The notes beneath the pieces are model-generated. The model was not told the DNA's origin. It did not search any database and saw only the letters and a program-made list of their open reading frames with translations. This document shows, piece after piece, positions 14,830-15,174 of a DNA stretch of 15,174 nt. Numbering within the stretch: position 1 is the first letter of the stretch; every line of letters starts with the position of its first letter. Source of the DNA: JBHHYN01 sp046757565 (lineage in GTDB: Bacteria > Pseudomonadota > Gammaproteobacteria > Eutrophobiales > Eutrophobiaceae); NCBI GenBank assembly GCA_046757565.1, contig JBHHYN010000068.1, positions 1 to 15,174 of the forward strand, written 5' to 3'. The position numbers and the translations under genes are program-made.

Positions 14830-15006
14830 AGCGCCATCAGTGAATCTGATCAGGCTCATTAATCAATAACGCACGGTTATCTGTTTGGTTGACAAGCAAG
14901 CTGCTGTCCAGACCAGTAAAAACAGTACCGGTTTCAGCAGGTTGGAAAAACGAGAGTGTGATCAATATTTACGACCCATCGACCCTTGCAGTTAGCCGGT
15001 TACCGA
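14830..15006. other. Non-coding stretch between glycine-zipper promoter and tRNA promoter
   Basis: Together with the flanking promoters this makes a 325-bp stretch without protein genes (14773-15097). I see no RNA gene, terminator with a T-run, or repeat in it. Confidence 0.45.
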
Positions 15007-15036
15007 TTGACAATTATCAAGCAGTTACGATTTAAT
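15007..15036 (+). promoter_or_regulatory. Possible tRNA-Arg promoter
   Basis: A perfect -35 hexamer TTGACA (15007-15012) is followed after 18 bases by TTTAAT (15031-15036), about 60 bases before the tRNA. The surrounding DNA is AT-rich and a closer, weaker promoter (TTAACA at 15056) is also possible. Confidence 0.4.
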
Positions 15037-15097
15037 TCTGCACTTAATAGTCTATTTAACATGATAAATTAGCCTAACTTATTGATTTTAAATCGAA

Positions 15098-15174
15098 GCC
15101 CTGGTAGCTCAGTTGGATAGAGCGTCCGCCTCCTAAGCGGAAGGTCACAGGTTCGAATCCTGTCCAGGGCGCCA
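15098..15174 (+). tRNA. tRNA-Arg (anticodon CCU)
   Basis: A complete 77-nt cloverleaf with encoded CCA. The acceptor stem is GCCCTGG/CCAGGGC with discriminator G. The D arm is GCTC-AGTTGGATA-GAGC. The anticodon arm is TCCGC-CTCCTAA-GCGGA with anticodon CCT. The T arm is ACAGG-TTCGAAT-CCTGT. All stems pair. It reads the rare AGG codon. The window ends exactly at its CCA, and tRNA-Arg genes are frequent integration sites for islands, so what follows would be worth knowing. Confidence 0.98.

Overview
The window looks like a piece of a gammaproteobacterial chromosome. The reasons are Gram-negative outer-membrane and periplasmic proteins, a tRNA-Arg(CCU) gene with an encoded CCA end, proteobacterial-style hybrid kinase and Hanks kinase architectures, and an intergenic palindromic repeat of the ATTCCC-N8-GGGAAT (dRS3-like) type. 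I cannot name a genus. No search was run; all family calls rest on motifs read directly from the translations.

Layout, left to right. (1) Positions 1-214 hold about 2.6 copies of an 81-bp tandem repeat carrying the dRS3-like hairpin. (2) Positions 220-5914 hold a signalling block. A free-standing histidine phosphotransfer (Hpt) protein lies on the minus strand. Divergent from it is a likely operon of an outer-membrane porin-like protein, a small secreted PstS/phosphate-binding-like protein, and a two-transmembrane hybrid histidine kinase (HAMP-HisKA-HATPase-REC-REC) that has no Hpt domain of its own. The 398-bp divergent region between them contains two mutually exclusive inverted repeats. 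(3) Positions 5877-10974 hold a minus-strand catabolic block. It has an acyl-CoA dehydrogenase with a non-canonical active-site segment, a zinc-type medium-chain alcohol dehydrogenase, and a two-subunit molybdenum hydroxylase (a [2Fe-2S] subunit and a molybdopterin subunit) with no FAD subunit nearby. The block converges on the kinase gene and overlaps it by 38 bp. (4) Positions 11269-14292 are a visibly more AT-rich, accessory-looking stretch. It has a membrane Hanks-type Ser/Thr kinase with TPR-like, coiled-coil and novel C-terminal parts, a RimI-like GNAT acetyltransferase, and a small gene-like remnant. (5) Positions 14347-15174 hold a glycine-zipper envelope protein and tRNA-Arg(CCU) at the window edge.

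How the genes may work together. The porin, periplasmic binding protein and hybrid kinase read as one envelope-to-cytoplasm sensing unit, with the divergent Hpt protein as the obvious candidate to pass phosphate on to a response regulator that is not in the window. The catabolic block reads as oxidation of an acyl-CoA or alcohol/aldehyde/N-heterocycle-type substrate, but the substrate cannot be read from the sequence.

The least expected signal is a diverged direct repeat of about 142 bp (9639-9780 and 13537-13679). Its two copies align codon-by-codon over part of their length, with synonymous third-position changes and frameshifts. They look like two decayed copies of the same unknown small gene and its downstream flank, and they bracket the acyl-CoA dehydrogenase and Ser/Thr kinase genes.
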